A DNA stretch of 64,000 nt from Nageia nagi (Eukaryota > Pinophyta). This document shows, piece after piece, positions 23,206 to 35,259 of this stretch (positions are counted from its first letter, which is position 1; the number at the start of each line of letters is the position of its first letter). The stretch lies in NCBI GenBank assembly GCA_050084985.1, contig JBITNC010000002.1:38936001-39000000 (forward strand), given 5' to 3'. Made by a program: the position numbers and the translations under genes. The notes below the pieces were generated by a model. That model was given only the letters and a program-made list of their open reading frames with translations, searched no databases and was not told the DNA's origin.

Positions 23206-23790
23206 ATAAGACTTTATTATTCAGCGCACGTTTTTAATCTGCCGGACGCCATCCCCATGAGATTAGCCGTTTCCTTTTAACGAAAAACACTTTGTACACG
23301 ACCATAGGATTCTCCTCGTTTCTTGGCAGATATTGATTCTGGGGCATGTACCTTTGTTTATTGTTGAACCTTAAGAATTGCATTTGAGAGAAGGCGACAA
23401 TTGAATTCATTTTTTGAAACTTGTTACGGGTAATTCTTAGGACTCCCTGTCTGCAATTTTAGGAAGCTTCACGGATTGCTTGTACAATTTTATCTATTGA
23501 AAGGAATCCATGGCTTCTCTTTGCTTCAATGACGGGCCCTATGAACTTCTCTCCGTGCTGTTTCTTCTGTTTTGGGGTCACAAAACTGTTTGTTAAGACG
23601 TCTTAGCTGAACTCGATTAGCGGTAGAGGAAATTTATAGTTGGTGTGGTTCTGTGTCTTCCTTTGGGTTGGAGGAAACTCAGTTGAGGGGGGATAGTTTA
23701 AGTTCTATCAGTGTTGTGTTTTATATTTCATTTTAAATATCTTCATTTTTTCAAAAGGGATTACTAGTTGATAGTAGAAGGTGACAATGA
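23206..23790. promoter_or_regulatory. Right half of the CpG-retaining gene-like island
   Basis: More balanced in base composition than anything else outside the chromovirus. It keeps many CpG sites (AGCGCACG, CCGGACGCC, ACACGACC, TACGGG, GACGGGCCC, GACGTC), whereas the surrounding relics are nearly free of them. A minus-strand frame at 23234-23410 reads MNSIVAFSQMQFLRF and has a basic C-terminus (58 codons). On the plus strand a 28-codon frame begins MASLCFNDG at 23509. Neither is recognised. A hypomethylated 5' region of a host gene is the best guess. Confidence 0.4.
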
Positions 23791-24727
23791 GAACTGAAGA
23801 GTTAAAACTTGAGAAACATACAGTATAATCGATATTATATATTATACTTATTTAATATTTACTAATGAAGTGACTTATTTGAAATTAAATAATAAATCGA
23901 TATTTAATATTAAACAAGTATAAACTGGTGCTAGCTATTCGGTTTCTATTATAAAATTTATCTATTTTATTGATATGTTCTTATAAGAATGTATTTAAAA
24001 AATATTAAATTAGATTAATTATTAATGTAGCATTTTATATCATTTTGTATGTAAAAAAATCCATTGTTTTTGGGAAAGGAACTACACAATTAAATTCTTT
24101 GTTTGTGGGATTGCCTTTTCATCACTAGAGAGTCAGAGAGCTACATCTACATCAACTAGAAATCACCACCTCTATTTAGTACTCACTAGAAATCACTGCC
24201 TCTATTTAGTACTAAGTAGAAATCTCTACCTCTATTTATCATATTTGTAGCATGTGAAGAGGGGAGATTTGGACCTTTTTCAATATGAATTATGTATATA
24301 CCTTCTTATAACTATTTCTATTTCTATTTTACTATTTTATTTATTATATTGGTTTATGTATATTTAGTATATATCATTGAATCTAATAACAAACATTGTA
24401 TATATATATATATATGAAAAATACTTTCAATCTCAAGCCTTATATCCTTATCTCTTGTGGATTTGATTTTAAAGAGAGTTGTCTTGTGATTGATACTTCA
24501 ACTAAATATATATTAAAGATATTTGACCTAGTAATGTTCATAGGTTGAATTATGAATGTAGTTTGAAGTATGGTTATGATTATTAAATGATTTCAAATAG
24601 AATTTAATGAATGATCTTTATAGATTCCATAAATTTTATTTAATAAAAACATGAAATAATATTATTTATAAATAAAGATCTAATACATATTACACAACAA
24701 AATGGGATCTTGTTTCTTCCAAAAAAA
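23791..24727. other. AT-rich sequence with a 30-bp minisatellite
   Basis: No coding signal. An imperfect inverted repeat (TATACTTATTTAATATT near 23845 and its partner near 23914) and a small three-unit repeat at 24155-24242 are the only structures seen. Confidence 0.5.
24155..24242. repeat. Three-copy 30-bp tandem repeat
   Basis: Units starting at 24155, 24185 and 24215 share the core TAGAAATCNCNNCCTCTATTT. Confidence 0.85.
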
Positions 24728-25240
24728 TGTTGGGTCTCATGGTTTCAAGTAGTTTGGAAAAAATTCTTGGAACCTAAGAAGAGCTTTCTTGGGTGAAATG
24801 TGCTACACCAATGCCTCCCCATTGGCTCAAGGCTAAAATTAATGCATGTTTTTAATCCATGCAAAAATTGCAAGGAAGAAGAGCACTGTAAACATGTGTT
24901 CTGGGATTTTCCTAGAGCATAGGAAGCATACGATTGAATGCTTTCCTTCTTCAGACCCTACATAAAAAGCCCCTCTTTGTGAGTTCACATTTTATTAGGG
25001 GACCATGTTGATTTTATTGAAAATCTCTCAGTTGTTTGGCCTATTTTTAGAGTTAGTTTATTATTTCAGTTATGAAAGATAAGATGCAAAATCACTTTTT
25101 CAGAAAGGATGCCTTCTCTTTCCTTTTCTTTTTCTAATAAATATAAGGTATTCTATGACTATCGATTGCAGATTTATAATCAAGTGGAAAAATCAACATT
25201 TAGATTCAACACTTACTAGATCTCATAGATTACTGGGGAA
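24728..25240 (+). pseudogene. LINE reverse transcriptase C-terminal (zf-RVT-like) relic
   Basis: The plus-strand frame gives NVLHQCLPIGSRLK, then FNPCKNCKEEEHCKHVFWDF. This resembles the zinc-binding region downstream of RT in plant L1-type elements (two Cys, then His, then an aromatic-rich segment). Proline-rich text near 25350 (PPPSPTRYWSQPPP) resembles the linker before an RNase H domain. There are stops at several positions, no RT core upstream and no poly-A tail identified. Confidence 0.6.
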
Positions 25241-26337
25241 ATGCTCCATGTGTGACTAGTAGGCTCCCTCCTGATTTGAATGAAATATAGGATTCTTTGC
25301 CTTTGGAACAAGGAAGAGCTTGTCCCAAAGTATGAAAAGGTCAAACACATGCACAAGACCCACCTCCTTCCCCAACTAGATATTGGTCTCAACCTCCTCC
25401 AATTAACAAGTAGCTGATAATGTAATGAATGTTGAAGGTGGTTTGACTATTGATAATGGTTGGGATGCCCCAAACATATTCCAAGGGTGGCACTATGATG
25501 CATTGGCCAAGAATCTTTTTATGAAGAATATTTGATTTTTAGGTTATGATTTTGATGGTAATATTATTATCTTTGAACATATGGTATTTTGATACTTGTA
25601 CAGTCCTAACCAACAAAGTGATGTGGTTAGTATGACTTGATCTTTTTGATATTTTGGGGAGTGCTAATTCCTTCCACCTACCTTTTTTGCATGATTAAGT
25701 AATATAAGTACTTTTCATCCAAAAATAATAATTAGATATGAAAAATAATTAGTGAATAATTTTTTCATCAATTTTTACAAATATTAAATATATGGATTAA
25801 TTTCAACTATTAGATTATTTTTAAATGGATGAATGAACATGTAACAATCATGTCCTTTGCCACTCCATTTTTTATTATAAGACACTTTTCAACATAAATA
25901 TAAAAAATATAATTTACCTCATGTATTTTAATTGTATATTCCTAAAATATAAAGAAATATTTTTAAGGGTAAATAAATAATGGGTTTTTTATACAAGAAC
26001 CTAACCTGAAAAAAATTAAATTTGAAATATTTTCATCCTTTCTTATTTATTTTGTACATTTCAAGATGATAGAGAGATTCTTAGAAATCCATAACCCGGA
26101 TTCCAATTACATTCAATTGTCTATCTATCAAGGTCTAAAACATCTAAAAAGATCTACTATGGAGCCCGTAGTGTCTTCATCTTCAAACCATAGTTGCAAT
26201 CTTACTTATTTCCAAGCTTAAGGAGAAAACTTTCATAGTTCAAAGAAACTAACCTATCTTTCATGAATTATCAATAAAAAACATATACCATCGAGATCCA
26301 AAATTAGAGAAAAAGATAAAAGAAATATCCATTGATT
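25241..26337. other. AT-rich sequence, possibly the LINE tail
   Basis: No recognisable gene beyond the proline-rich trace near 25350. Confidence 0.45.
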
Positions 26338-27913
26338 TTTTCTAAAGGAGGTAGGAAGACCTCTACTAGCCTCAATTCCCACCCTCACTAAGCACCCCAT
26401 AGTCACTCCCAATCTACAATAGAGAATTCATGTCCCTTATTCAAATATCACATCACCAAACCAAACATTAAGGAACTGGATATACAATTACAATAAGCAA
26501 AAAAAGGAAAAATATAGAGAAATATTTAGCATGAGCTACCTATATTATTTCTTGGTAGTGTGACATACAAAATAGGTTTATCAAGACTGATATCTTTAAA
26601 TTTTTGAGATATAAGTTAGTAGTATCAATAACTATGGCTATTATTGTAACAAAATAATATATCCATAGTTTTAAATGATTGTAATTATATACATAAGTGA
26701 ATGTAGAAAGTAATATAAATACAAATATGTACATGTTATACATTACATAAAATTATACATATTTAGATGGGTAAAAGAAGAATTTAATTATAATAATAAT
26801 AAATATGACATGAGAAATTAATATAGTTTGGATAAGTCCAAGTATTATAGCTCCAAATTCTTAATTCACTCTTGTTTAGCTTCCCTTTTGCTAACTCCTT
26901 TTGTTAAATTCATATTTTCATAACAATCATTTGAGAATGAAAGAAATATCATAAGTGAACATAATTATTTGATAAGAGAGATAACGTCCAAGTTAAATCT
27001 TGTATTTTAATGAGGAAAACATTTAATGGTTATCTATAATAAATTCACACAAACTTGTATTTTCAAAATTTTTATTTGGCTATTAAGGTAGGTCTTTTTG
27101 ATATCATTACCCCATTTTATTTGTATTTTTAATTTTATTTTTTGGGTGGCATAGATGACCCATTATTTTAATTTTTCAAAATTTTTGATAAGTCACTTTT
27201 ATCTAGAAAGAGGTTTTAATTATTATATCCTTGAAATTATAAAAAAATACATGGCCAACATTATAGCTTCCACATTTAAACATATATATAGAAATACAAT
27301 CCAAGTTTTCTAATATTAAGAGTTGATATTCCTTGCATATTATTTTAAAGAATTAGAATGAAATATTTAGTAAAGAAGATTATATTTGCAAGAGATAACA
27401 ATATTCCATGTCATTAAACTATCATTTTGTAAAATCATAAATAAACTATATATTTTGATGATCTGACAAATTGGATTATTTATATAAGAAAAATTATTTA
27501 TCAATACAATTATATTTCTTGATCGATTCAATAAATCCTATCTGTTGAATTGGTAAAGTTTGCATACCTATCTAACAAAGATCATCTACTAATGTGTATT
27601 TTTTTATTATGTAAAAAACCTAGTACTATCGATAAATGGTCAAAATTGCCAAATAATAATTACCATATATAAATAGACACACATGGGATAGATGATGGAT
27701 ATAGATTCAATCCTTGTCTTGATATCTCAATCCCAATATCTTTAGGTGTTTTTCAAACTTACCTATCAAGATAGAGATTTTATCTAATGACCTTTGTTAA
27801 TTATTACTTTTCATTTTGACACTACTTTCTAGAATAGGTTTAACATTATAGGATCTCTTAATTTATGACCTAGAAAGATACAAACTATTTGAATCCCTGG
27901 AGACATCATAAAT

Positions 27914-28093
27914 ATGGCTTCTAATGACATTCTAGGTTTGAATCTTGGAAACAACATTGGCACATATTCAAATTATATCATTGTAATACCTCATTCTCCT
28001 ATGTTTGGATCTTACTATGAGTTGTATATCAACCTACACAACTTGTTACTAGTAGATGATCCATATTTTGAGGTTAGTATATATGTTTGTTAG
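27914..28093 (+). CDS. Small frame conserved in the left tandem copy
   Basis: 59 codons, MASNDILGLNLGNNIGTYSN onward, ending SIYVC. It differs from the right-hand copy at only a few codons and neither copy has a stop. The first in-frame ATG of the right copy is ATA here. No family is recognised. It may be the N-terminus of the gag-like protein relic downstream of the right copy, or an open frame conserved simply because the duplication is young. Confidence 0.3.
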   Translation: MASNDILGLNLGNNIGTYSNYIIVIPHSPMFGSYYELYINLHNLLLVDDPYFEVSIYVC

Positions 28094-30150
28094 TCTCTTA
28101 TCCTTTATCTTAAAAGGAAGGTTGAATATATTAGTAATACAATGTTGATATAAGATCATTTCATTTTTAATATAAGACATGTTTGATGGTATTTAAATTA
28201 ATTAATATTTATCTACTTAATTTATTATCAATATTTATTGAATGCAATGCTTTCCACATTTACCTTCTAATTTTATGGATCTTATCTCAAACCAAAAACC
28301 CTAGGGATTTAGAGAATTTGAAATTATGTTTGTAATAGATATGAAGAACATACCTAATCATGATAAAGAAAAATTAATAACTTTTGACTGTAATATAGTT
28401 GCATATTTCAATGATTGCATTATAAATAGGGCCAATAATATTCCTAAAGAATAAATATTTGAACACACTTCTAGTAGTGATAGTCAAAACATTATGTAAA
28501 TTGAAGATCTTCACATATGCCTAGTCAATGCAAAAAAGGGAAGAAGTGTATTTATCAACAATAAGAATTTTCTAGAGGAGGTGGGAAGTCCTCGACCAGC
28601 CCCAATTCCCACCCTCGCTAAGCATTCCACAGTCACTCCCAATCTACAATAGAGAAGTCATTTCCCTCATTCAAATATCACATCATTAAACCAAACATTA
28701 AGGAACTGGGTATACAATGACAATAAGAAAATGAAGGAAAAATATAGAGAAATATTTAACATGAGCTACCTATATTATTTCTTGGTAGTGTGATATACAA
28801 AATAGGTTTATCAAGATTGATATATTTAATTTTTGAGATATAAATAAGCTAGTAGTATCCATAACTATGGCTATTATTGTAAGAAATAATGTATCCATAG
28901 TTTTAAATGATTGTAATTATATACATAAGCGAATGTAGAAAGTAATATAAATACAAATATGTACATGTTATACATTACATAAAATTATACATATTTAGAT
29001 GGGTAAAAGAAGAATTTAATTATAATAATAATAAATATGACATGAGAAATTAATATAGTTTGGATAAGTCCAAGTATTATAGCTCCAAAGTCTTAATTCA
29101 CTCTTGTTTAGCTTTCTTTTTGCTAACTCCTTTTCTTAAATTCATATTTTCATAGCAATCATTTGAGAATGAAAGAAATATTATAAGTGAATATAATTAT
29201 TTGATAAGAGAGATAACATCCAAGTTAAACCTTATATTTCAATGAGGAAAATGTTTAATAGTTATCCATAATAAATTCACACAAATTTATATTTTCAAAT
29301 TTTTGATTTGGCTATTAAGGTAGGTCTTTTTGATATCATTGCCCCATTTTATTTGTATTTTTAATTTTATTTTTTGGGTGGCATAGATGACCCATTATTT
29401 TAATTTTTCAAAATTTTTGATAAATCATTTTTATCTAGAAAGAGGTTTTAATCATTATATCCTTGAAATTATAAAAAAAAATACATGGCCAACATTATAG
29501 CTTCCACATTTAAACATATATATAGAAATTCAATCCAAATTTTCTAATATTAAGAGTTGATATTCCTTGCATATTATTTTAAAGAATTAGAATACAATAT
29601 TTAGTAAAGAAGATTATATTTTCAAGAGAAAACAATCTTCCAATGTCATTAAACTGTCATTTTGTAAAATCATAGATCATAAATAAACTAATTATTTTGA
29701 TGACCTGACAAATTGGATTGCTGATATAAGAAAACTTATTGATCAATACAAATTTTTTTTTTGATCAATTCGATAAATCCTATCTGTTGAATTGGTAAAG
29801 TTTACATACCTATCTAACAAAGATCATCTACTAATGTGTATTTTTTTTATTATGTACAAAACCTGGTACTATCGATAAATGGTCAAAATTGCCAAACAAT
29901 AATTACCATATATAAATAGACACACATGGGATAGATGATGGATATAGATTTAATCCTTATCTTGATATCTCAATCCTAAGATATTTAGGTGTTTATCAAA
30001 CTTACCTATAAAGATAGAGATTTGATCTAATGACTTTTGTTAATTATTACTTTTTATTTTGACAGTACTTTCTAGAATAGGTTTGACATTATAGGATCTC
30101 TTAATTTATGACCTAGAAAGATACAAACTATTTGAATCCCTAGAGACATC

Positions 30151-30336
30151 ATGAATATGGATTCTAATGACATTATAAGTTTGAATCTTGGAAACAACAT
30201 TGGCACCTATTCAAATGATATCATTGTAATACCTCATTCTCCTATGTTTGGATCTTACTATGAGTTGTATATCAATCTACACAACTTGTTACTAGTAGAT
30301 GATCCATATTTTGAGGTTAGTACATATGTTTGTTAG
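30151..30336 (+). CDS. Small frame conserved in the right tandem copy
   Basis: 61 codons, MNMDSNDIISLNLGNNIGTY onward, ending STYVC, with a hydrophobic LHNLLLVDD segment. It is parallel to 27914-28093. A second frame downstream (30426-30704) includes KNPRGFEEFEIM and DMKNIPNHDKEKL and then runs toward the gag-like relic, so both may belong to one decayed element protein. Confidence 0.35.
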   Translation: MNMDSNDIISLNLGNNIGTYSNDIIVIPHSPMFGSYYELYINLHNLLLVDDPYFEVSTYVC

Positions 30337-30879
30337 TCTCTTATCCTTTATCTTAAAAGGAAGGTTGAATATATCAGTAATACAATGTTGATATAAGATA
30401 ATTTCATTTTTAATATAAGACATGTTTGATGGTATTTAAATTAATTAATATTTATCTACTTAATTTATTATCAATATTTATTGAATGCAATGCTTTCCAC
30501 ATTTACCTTCTAATTTTATGGATCTTATCTCAAACCAAAAACCCTAGGGGTTTTGAAGAATTTGAAATTATGTTTGTAAGTGTAATAGATATGAAGAACA
30601 TACCTAATCATGATAAAGAAAAATTAATAACTTTTAACTATAATATAGTTGCATATTTTAATGATTGCATTATAAATAGGGCCAAAAATATTCCTAAAGA
30701 ATAAATATTTGAACACACTTCTAGCAATGAAAGTCAAAACATTATGTAAATTGAATATCTTCACATATGCCTAGTAAATGTAGAAAAGGGAATAAGTCCA
30801 TTTATCAACAATAAGAGAGGTAACCCATTAAGTAATGCAATTTGAAATACTATTTTGATAAGTATATAACTAAATCTTT

Positions 30880-31790
30880 ATTTAGAGAAGTTCAATGGTG
30901 AGTGTGATCTAAAATCCCACATTGAAGGAGTTGACAATGCTATGGATCTCAAATGTGGTATAAACAATAACCTTTAAGCTAAATATTTCTCTTTAATCAT
31001 AACTAATGTGGAGCCTACATCAATCACCTCTTACACCTAGTTGAAAGAATTTCTCAAGAACCATTTTACGTGCAATATCTTAAAACCTTTTAAACTTATA
31101 CATTTGGTGGCTTATAAGCAATTATAAAATGAAAGGTTAGATAAATTTATTCTAAGGTATCAAAATTTATTGAGATCTCTTGAATATACTCTTATCGAAC
31201 AACATGTTAGTGAATTTTTCCTTAAAAATATTTTACAAAAATAAAATTATGTTGTTTTATTTTTCAAAAAATAAAATTTTATAGATTTAACTTCTAAATC
31301 AATTTAGTATGAATGTGAAATAGTATAAATTAATGAACATAAAAAAAATGCTAGTACTCCTCATGAAAAGGCTAACAAGTCATATACCAAGATAGAGGAT
31401 AATAATGTAAAAGAAGTTGAAGAAAGTGTAAAATAAGCTTCAAGAGAATAGAAAGTTGATAAAAACTTCATTTAGATATAGATCAACCCAATATCAATAT
31501 TTGATAATTGTCCTAAAATAGAATTAATTCAAGGAATCAAAGGTAAAGAGTTAAAGGAAATTCAAAGAAGGGTGCACAGAAAATAAAAAAAATGCAAACC
31601 AAAGTGAAGGATAAGTGATAGTTATGGAAGAATAAGATCATGTGAATAAAGGTTCAAATAGTCCCTGCATAAGAAATTTAAGGAAATCACTTAACATAGT
31701 ACAAAAAAAGGGTGGACATCCAAGTGAAGGGAGGGTTCAAGAAAGGGAAATAACCAAGGTTCTAGAAATGGTAAATAGTCAACCTTGAAT
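30880..31790 (+). pseudogene. Gypsy-type gag relic
   Basis: The frame gives KFNGECDLKSHIEGVDNAMD, then LKEFLKNHFTCNIL, KPFKLIHLVAYKQL and LRYQNLLRSLEYTLIEQHV. This is the helical pattern of the retrotransposon gag capsid family. A charged Lys/Glu-rich tail with many stops follows. No protease, RT or LTR could be tied to it, so the element is fragmentary. Confidence 0.6.
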
Positions 31791-32129
31791 AGCATGATAG
31801 GACATATTATTTTGTAATTGTAAAAGGCTAATGATTTCTATTAAATATTCAAGAAAAATAATATACTATGGTTTTTGTAGCAATCCTATTTATTAAAATA
31901 CTAAAATATGTAAGAAATCGATACTTTTATTTTTGGCATACCATAAAATATTTAGTAAATATATATTAACATTCATAGTGGTAGGTTGTTTTTTAAATTG
32001 TTGTAAACTTTTAAAGATATTTTTTAGGTTCCTATATAAAAATCCCATTAATTTACTAATGGCCTTTTTTGTTTTTTTTTTTTTAAAAAGAGTTAAATTA
32101 AATTGATGAAAATCCATGATAATATAGGC
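31791..32129. other. AT-rich spacer
   Basis: No feature recognised up to the CTATT target site (32130-32134). Confidence 0.5.
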
Positions 32130-32134
32130 CTATT

Positions 32135-32930
32135 TTTTATCGTATAAAATTTATTTATGCATTTAAATAAATGCATTCATTTGCACTAATGCATACCTAG
32201 AATATTTAATGTAATGATATCAATGTTTATCTTGAATATGGTTATAATGTCAATGTCCATTTTGAATATATTATTGTCTTGAATATCACTATGTATTGTA
32301 GGTAACCCTGTTTATGTAGGTACACATCGACCTAAGGAGTAGGTCATATTGTTATCTATATAAATAGGGATCTAATAGTAAGTCCACATCAAGGAGATAA
32401 ATGATTCCATATCTGGTCTTGGTGGTGGCAATCCTTTAGGTGTCTCTTAATGTTGCCATTCAAGGATATGGTTTGTGTACTTCCTTACACAAGTTATTTT
32501 GACATCGATAATTTATATTTTGATTGAAACATCTATATACAAATAATTGACTTGATTTGAAAGCAAAGAACACTTTGATGAAGATCATCAATGCTCCTTA
32601 TTCATGCTAAATACACCACCAATGCTCCTCCTATATAACATATATACCACCCATGGTCCTCTTTTCATGGTATTTCAAATTATAGCTTCTAGAGTAGGAT
32701 TTCTTTGCCATCCACATATCAAACATATCATCATTATTTGATGTTAGGTATGCTTCATAAGGTAAGTATACAAATCATAGTTCTTGATTGGTATTATCAT
32801 CCTAATTCTAGAGTGGTTATCTTTTTCATCTATTTTGCTATATGGTCTAAATTACTATTTGTAGCTTGAAAGAGGCTTTTTAGGTTTTGTAATTATTTAT
32901 TTATTTGCATTCTTAAAATATTTGAAATAT
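32135..32930 (+). repeat. 5' LTR of Tat-like element
   Basis: Full-length homology with 38270-39066. The terminal TG and CA are both mutated, but the alignment and the target duplication fix the edges. It contains a TATATAAATAGGG promoter-like box near 32360. Confidence 0.9.
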
Positions 32931-34620
32931 TTGGTGAACCCAACATGAACCTTAACTCTAAAAATATGAACAATTAATTAGATAATTTACCATTAAATCA
33001 ATCAAAATTTGCACCAACTAGAAGAAAAATAAAATCATGGAAAGGCATGACATTAATAAGAAAAAGTGCTAGGTTAAATAAAGATAGTGTCCCTTTGGCT
33101 ATTGAAACCAATTTTCCAGATGTTGAATTTTATCATGGAGATTTCGAAGACAATGATAACCCTAGTAAAATAAGCATAAATATAATCCAACCTTTTGAAA
33201 ATAAATTTCAATTAGCCCTTTATTGATATGAAAAATCTAATAATCTAAACCTATCAGAAGATAAATTAAGGTTAGAATTTAGGATATTCTATAGGTTTAC
33301 TAAAGATCCTACCATAGCTCATTCATTACATACCATCTACGAATTTTTGACCATAAGCAGTTCTAGGTCACCTTCTAGGATACTACTTGCTAAACCATCC
33401 CTTTTGTTGTACCCCTTAACAAATCAACACAAGACCACTTGTGATCTAAATCCTATTGAAGTGGATCATCTACAACCCATTTTTCCTATGGAAAGCTATG
33501 TGAATTTTTGTATGCTTTTTCCTTTTGTTCTTGAGTCAAACCTTCATCAATCTTCATTATCCTTAACACTTGTGAAAAAATTAAAAAGTCATGAACCAAT
33601 AACACCAGAAGAAGCTAATTATGAACATTTGGATGATGAGAAGATTGAATTTGATGATGAATCAAATAGTGAAATAGAAATAGAATTTGAAATTAATCCT
33701 ATAGCACAAGGACTTATCAATGCTTACCCTTACTAGTCAGATAGAGAAAAAGAGATTAAAGATATAGAACTGAAAGAAATAATAGGCACATAATCCTATC
33801 AAAAAGCTTAATTATGTGTAAGATAAGTAATTATAAGAGATTTAGATAATCAACTAATTCAATAATGGAGAGATTAGAATGGGAGATTCACTCCTTAAAT
33901 ACTTGAATATGAGAATGAGGAAGAAACTGATAAATTTGATCCTCTAGAAAAAGAGGAAAACCATGACAATATAACTATGCAAAATCAAAAAGAAAAATCA
34001 GAGAAAAGAATGGCCCAACTAAAAGAAATGGTTGAACAACTAAAGAGGCTAACATTATTAAGTAAAGAAAAAGAAGGTGAATAGCTAAATAAAAGGCATC
34101 CCTTTTGTCCAAAAATAAAAGGTAAAACATGGGAAGGGGAAGACATAGATTTCAACAAATATGATGGCATTAGTGATCCAAGGATACATATCACAATCTT
34201 TGAGGAAGCAGTATCATCCAAGATTTAGTAGACAAGAAAGCAATATCATTCAAAAAATAAGAAGAATAAATAAAGACTCCTGTACATGCAGATAATGAGA
34301 AATTGGGGATTTACAAGAACCCCATGCCATAGCACAATGTAGTAATATTGTATACACAAGGAAACATGATGAAAGAACCCATTGTCATAGGGGCACAATA
34401 AGGAAAATAATGAAATAAAGCCAGTACTAGTGGGAGCACAAGGCCCTCTAGTTATGTCATTTGGTAAACATGCATGATCATACTAACACTAATAGAATTG
34501 ATAGTAGGATAGATGAACTAATCAATGTCATGATAAAAATAATAATGAAATGGGGGATCATTTTAATGTCATAATAGTAGCACTAGTATTTTGTTTTGTT
34601 AGAAATAGACTATCCATGGT
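32931..34620 (+). pseudogene. Gag relic of the Tat-like element
   Basis: After the primer-binding region, MNLNSKNMNN begins a frame with scattered stops. It includes IKSWKGMTLIRKSARL, NFPDVEFYHGDFEDND, a 129-codon uninterrupted stretch (33347-33736) and a charged helical segment (KRMAQLKEMVEQLKRL). It then reaches IDFNKYDGISDPRIHI, which resembles the start of the retrotransposon gag capsid domain. Sequence after 34230 is too decayed to follow. The N-terminal half has no recognised family. No zinc knuckle or protease was found. Confidence 0.6.
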
Positions 34621-35170
34621 CCTCTTTCATAGATAGATTTTGTCAAAACTAAAAAATTAATGATTACACCTTTGTGTGGATTTTTTGCTTCTATATCACT
34701 ACATCTTTATAGGCCTTTTGGTGTAGAGTTCTAGCTCTCATACTTATCATAAATGCATGTCACAAACAATAAAGTAAATAAACAAAAAGTCATCTTTTAT
34801 ATCATAAAAAGGTTAATCGTTTTATAAAATCTCAGCATGGCTGAGTGATCATCATATGTCTAGAACTATCATCTCCCAAAGGGACCTCCTCCCCCTACAC
34901 TAGAACTAGTAGCCCTTCTAGAGCCACTACCCCCACACCTAGCCTTGTACTTTTTGACCCTTGCTTTCTCTTCACTTGCTTGTCTCTTAGCCTTGCATAG
35001 CTACTCATAAAGATCTTGGATCCATGCATTTGCACTTTGTAGATCTTGGTATAGGCTACTATTGTCTCCTCTTCCATATTGTAGTTATCCTTGTAGATCT
35101 CTAATTTTGGGATCCTTTTGCTCTATGAGCCTGTGTAGCTAAGTCATGTTTGGTTTAGGATCCTCATCAT

Positions 35171-35259
35171 CTGCATATAATAGGGAAATCACATATTACT
35201 ATTGCATGCATTTTACAAATAAAACAAAAATATATGTATAAGATAAAAAGAATATATAC
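35171..35259 (-). other. Short spliceosomal intron in the antisense PMD gene
   Basis: The minus strand reads GATG|GTATATATTC at the donor and TATATGCAG|ATGATGAGG at the acceptor. It is AT-rich, 89 bp long, and joining the exons keeps the coiled-coil frame. Confidence 0.65.

Larger units (their letters stand above)
26338..30815. repeat. Two-copy tandem duplication, unit ~2.23 kb
   Basis: 26338-28567 and 28568-30815 align along their full length, with an offset of 2230 bp at the left edge. The copies abut directly. Landmarks such as CCAATCTACAATAGAGAA recur at about 26411 and 28641, and the TAGATGATCCATATTTTGAG segment near 28053 and 30296. The right copy runs without a break into gag-like sequence after 30815, so it sits in the original context and the left copy is the added one. 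Confidence 0.93.

Noticed and set aside
23840-23935. Imperfect AT-rich inverted repeat
   Set aside because: Seventeen or so matching AT-rich bases are easily expected by chance in this composition; no element ends or target duplication.
26338-30815. The 2.23-kb repeat considered as an LTR pair
   Set aside because: The copies abut with no interior, primer-binding site or polypurine tract, so a tandem duplication fits better.
34895-35077. 60-residue minus-strand frame (MEEETIVAYTKIY...)
   Set aside because: A shadow. A different minus-strand frame gives the coiled-coil tail of the PMD gene, with stops explained by CAG and CAA decay.
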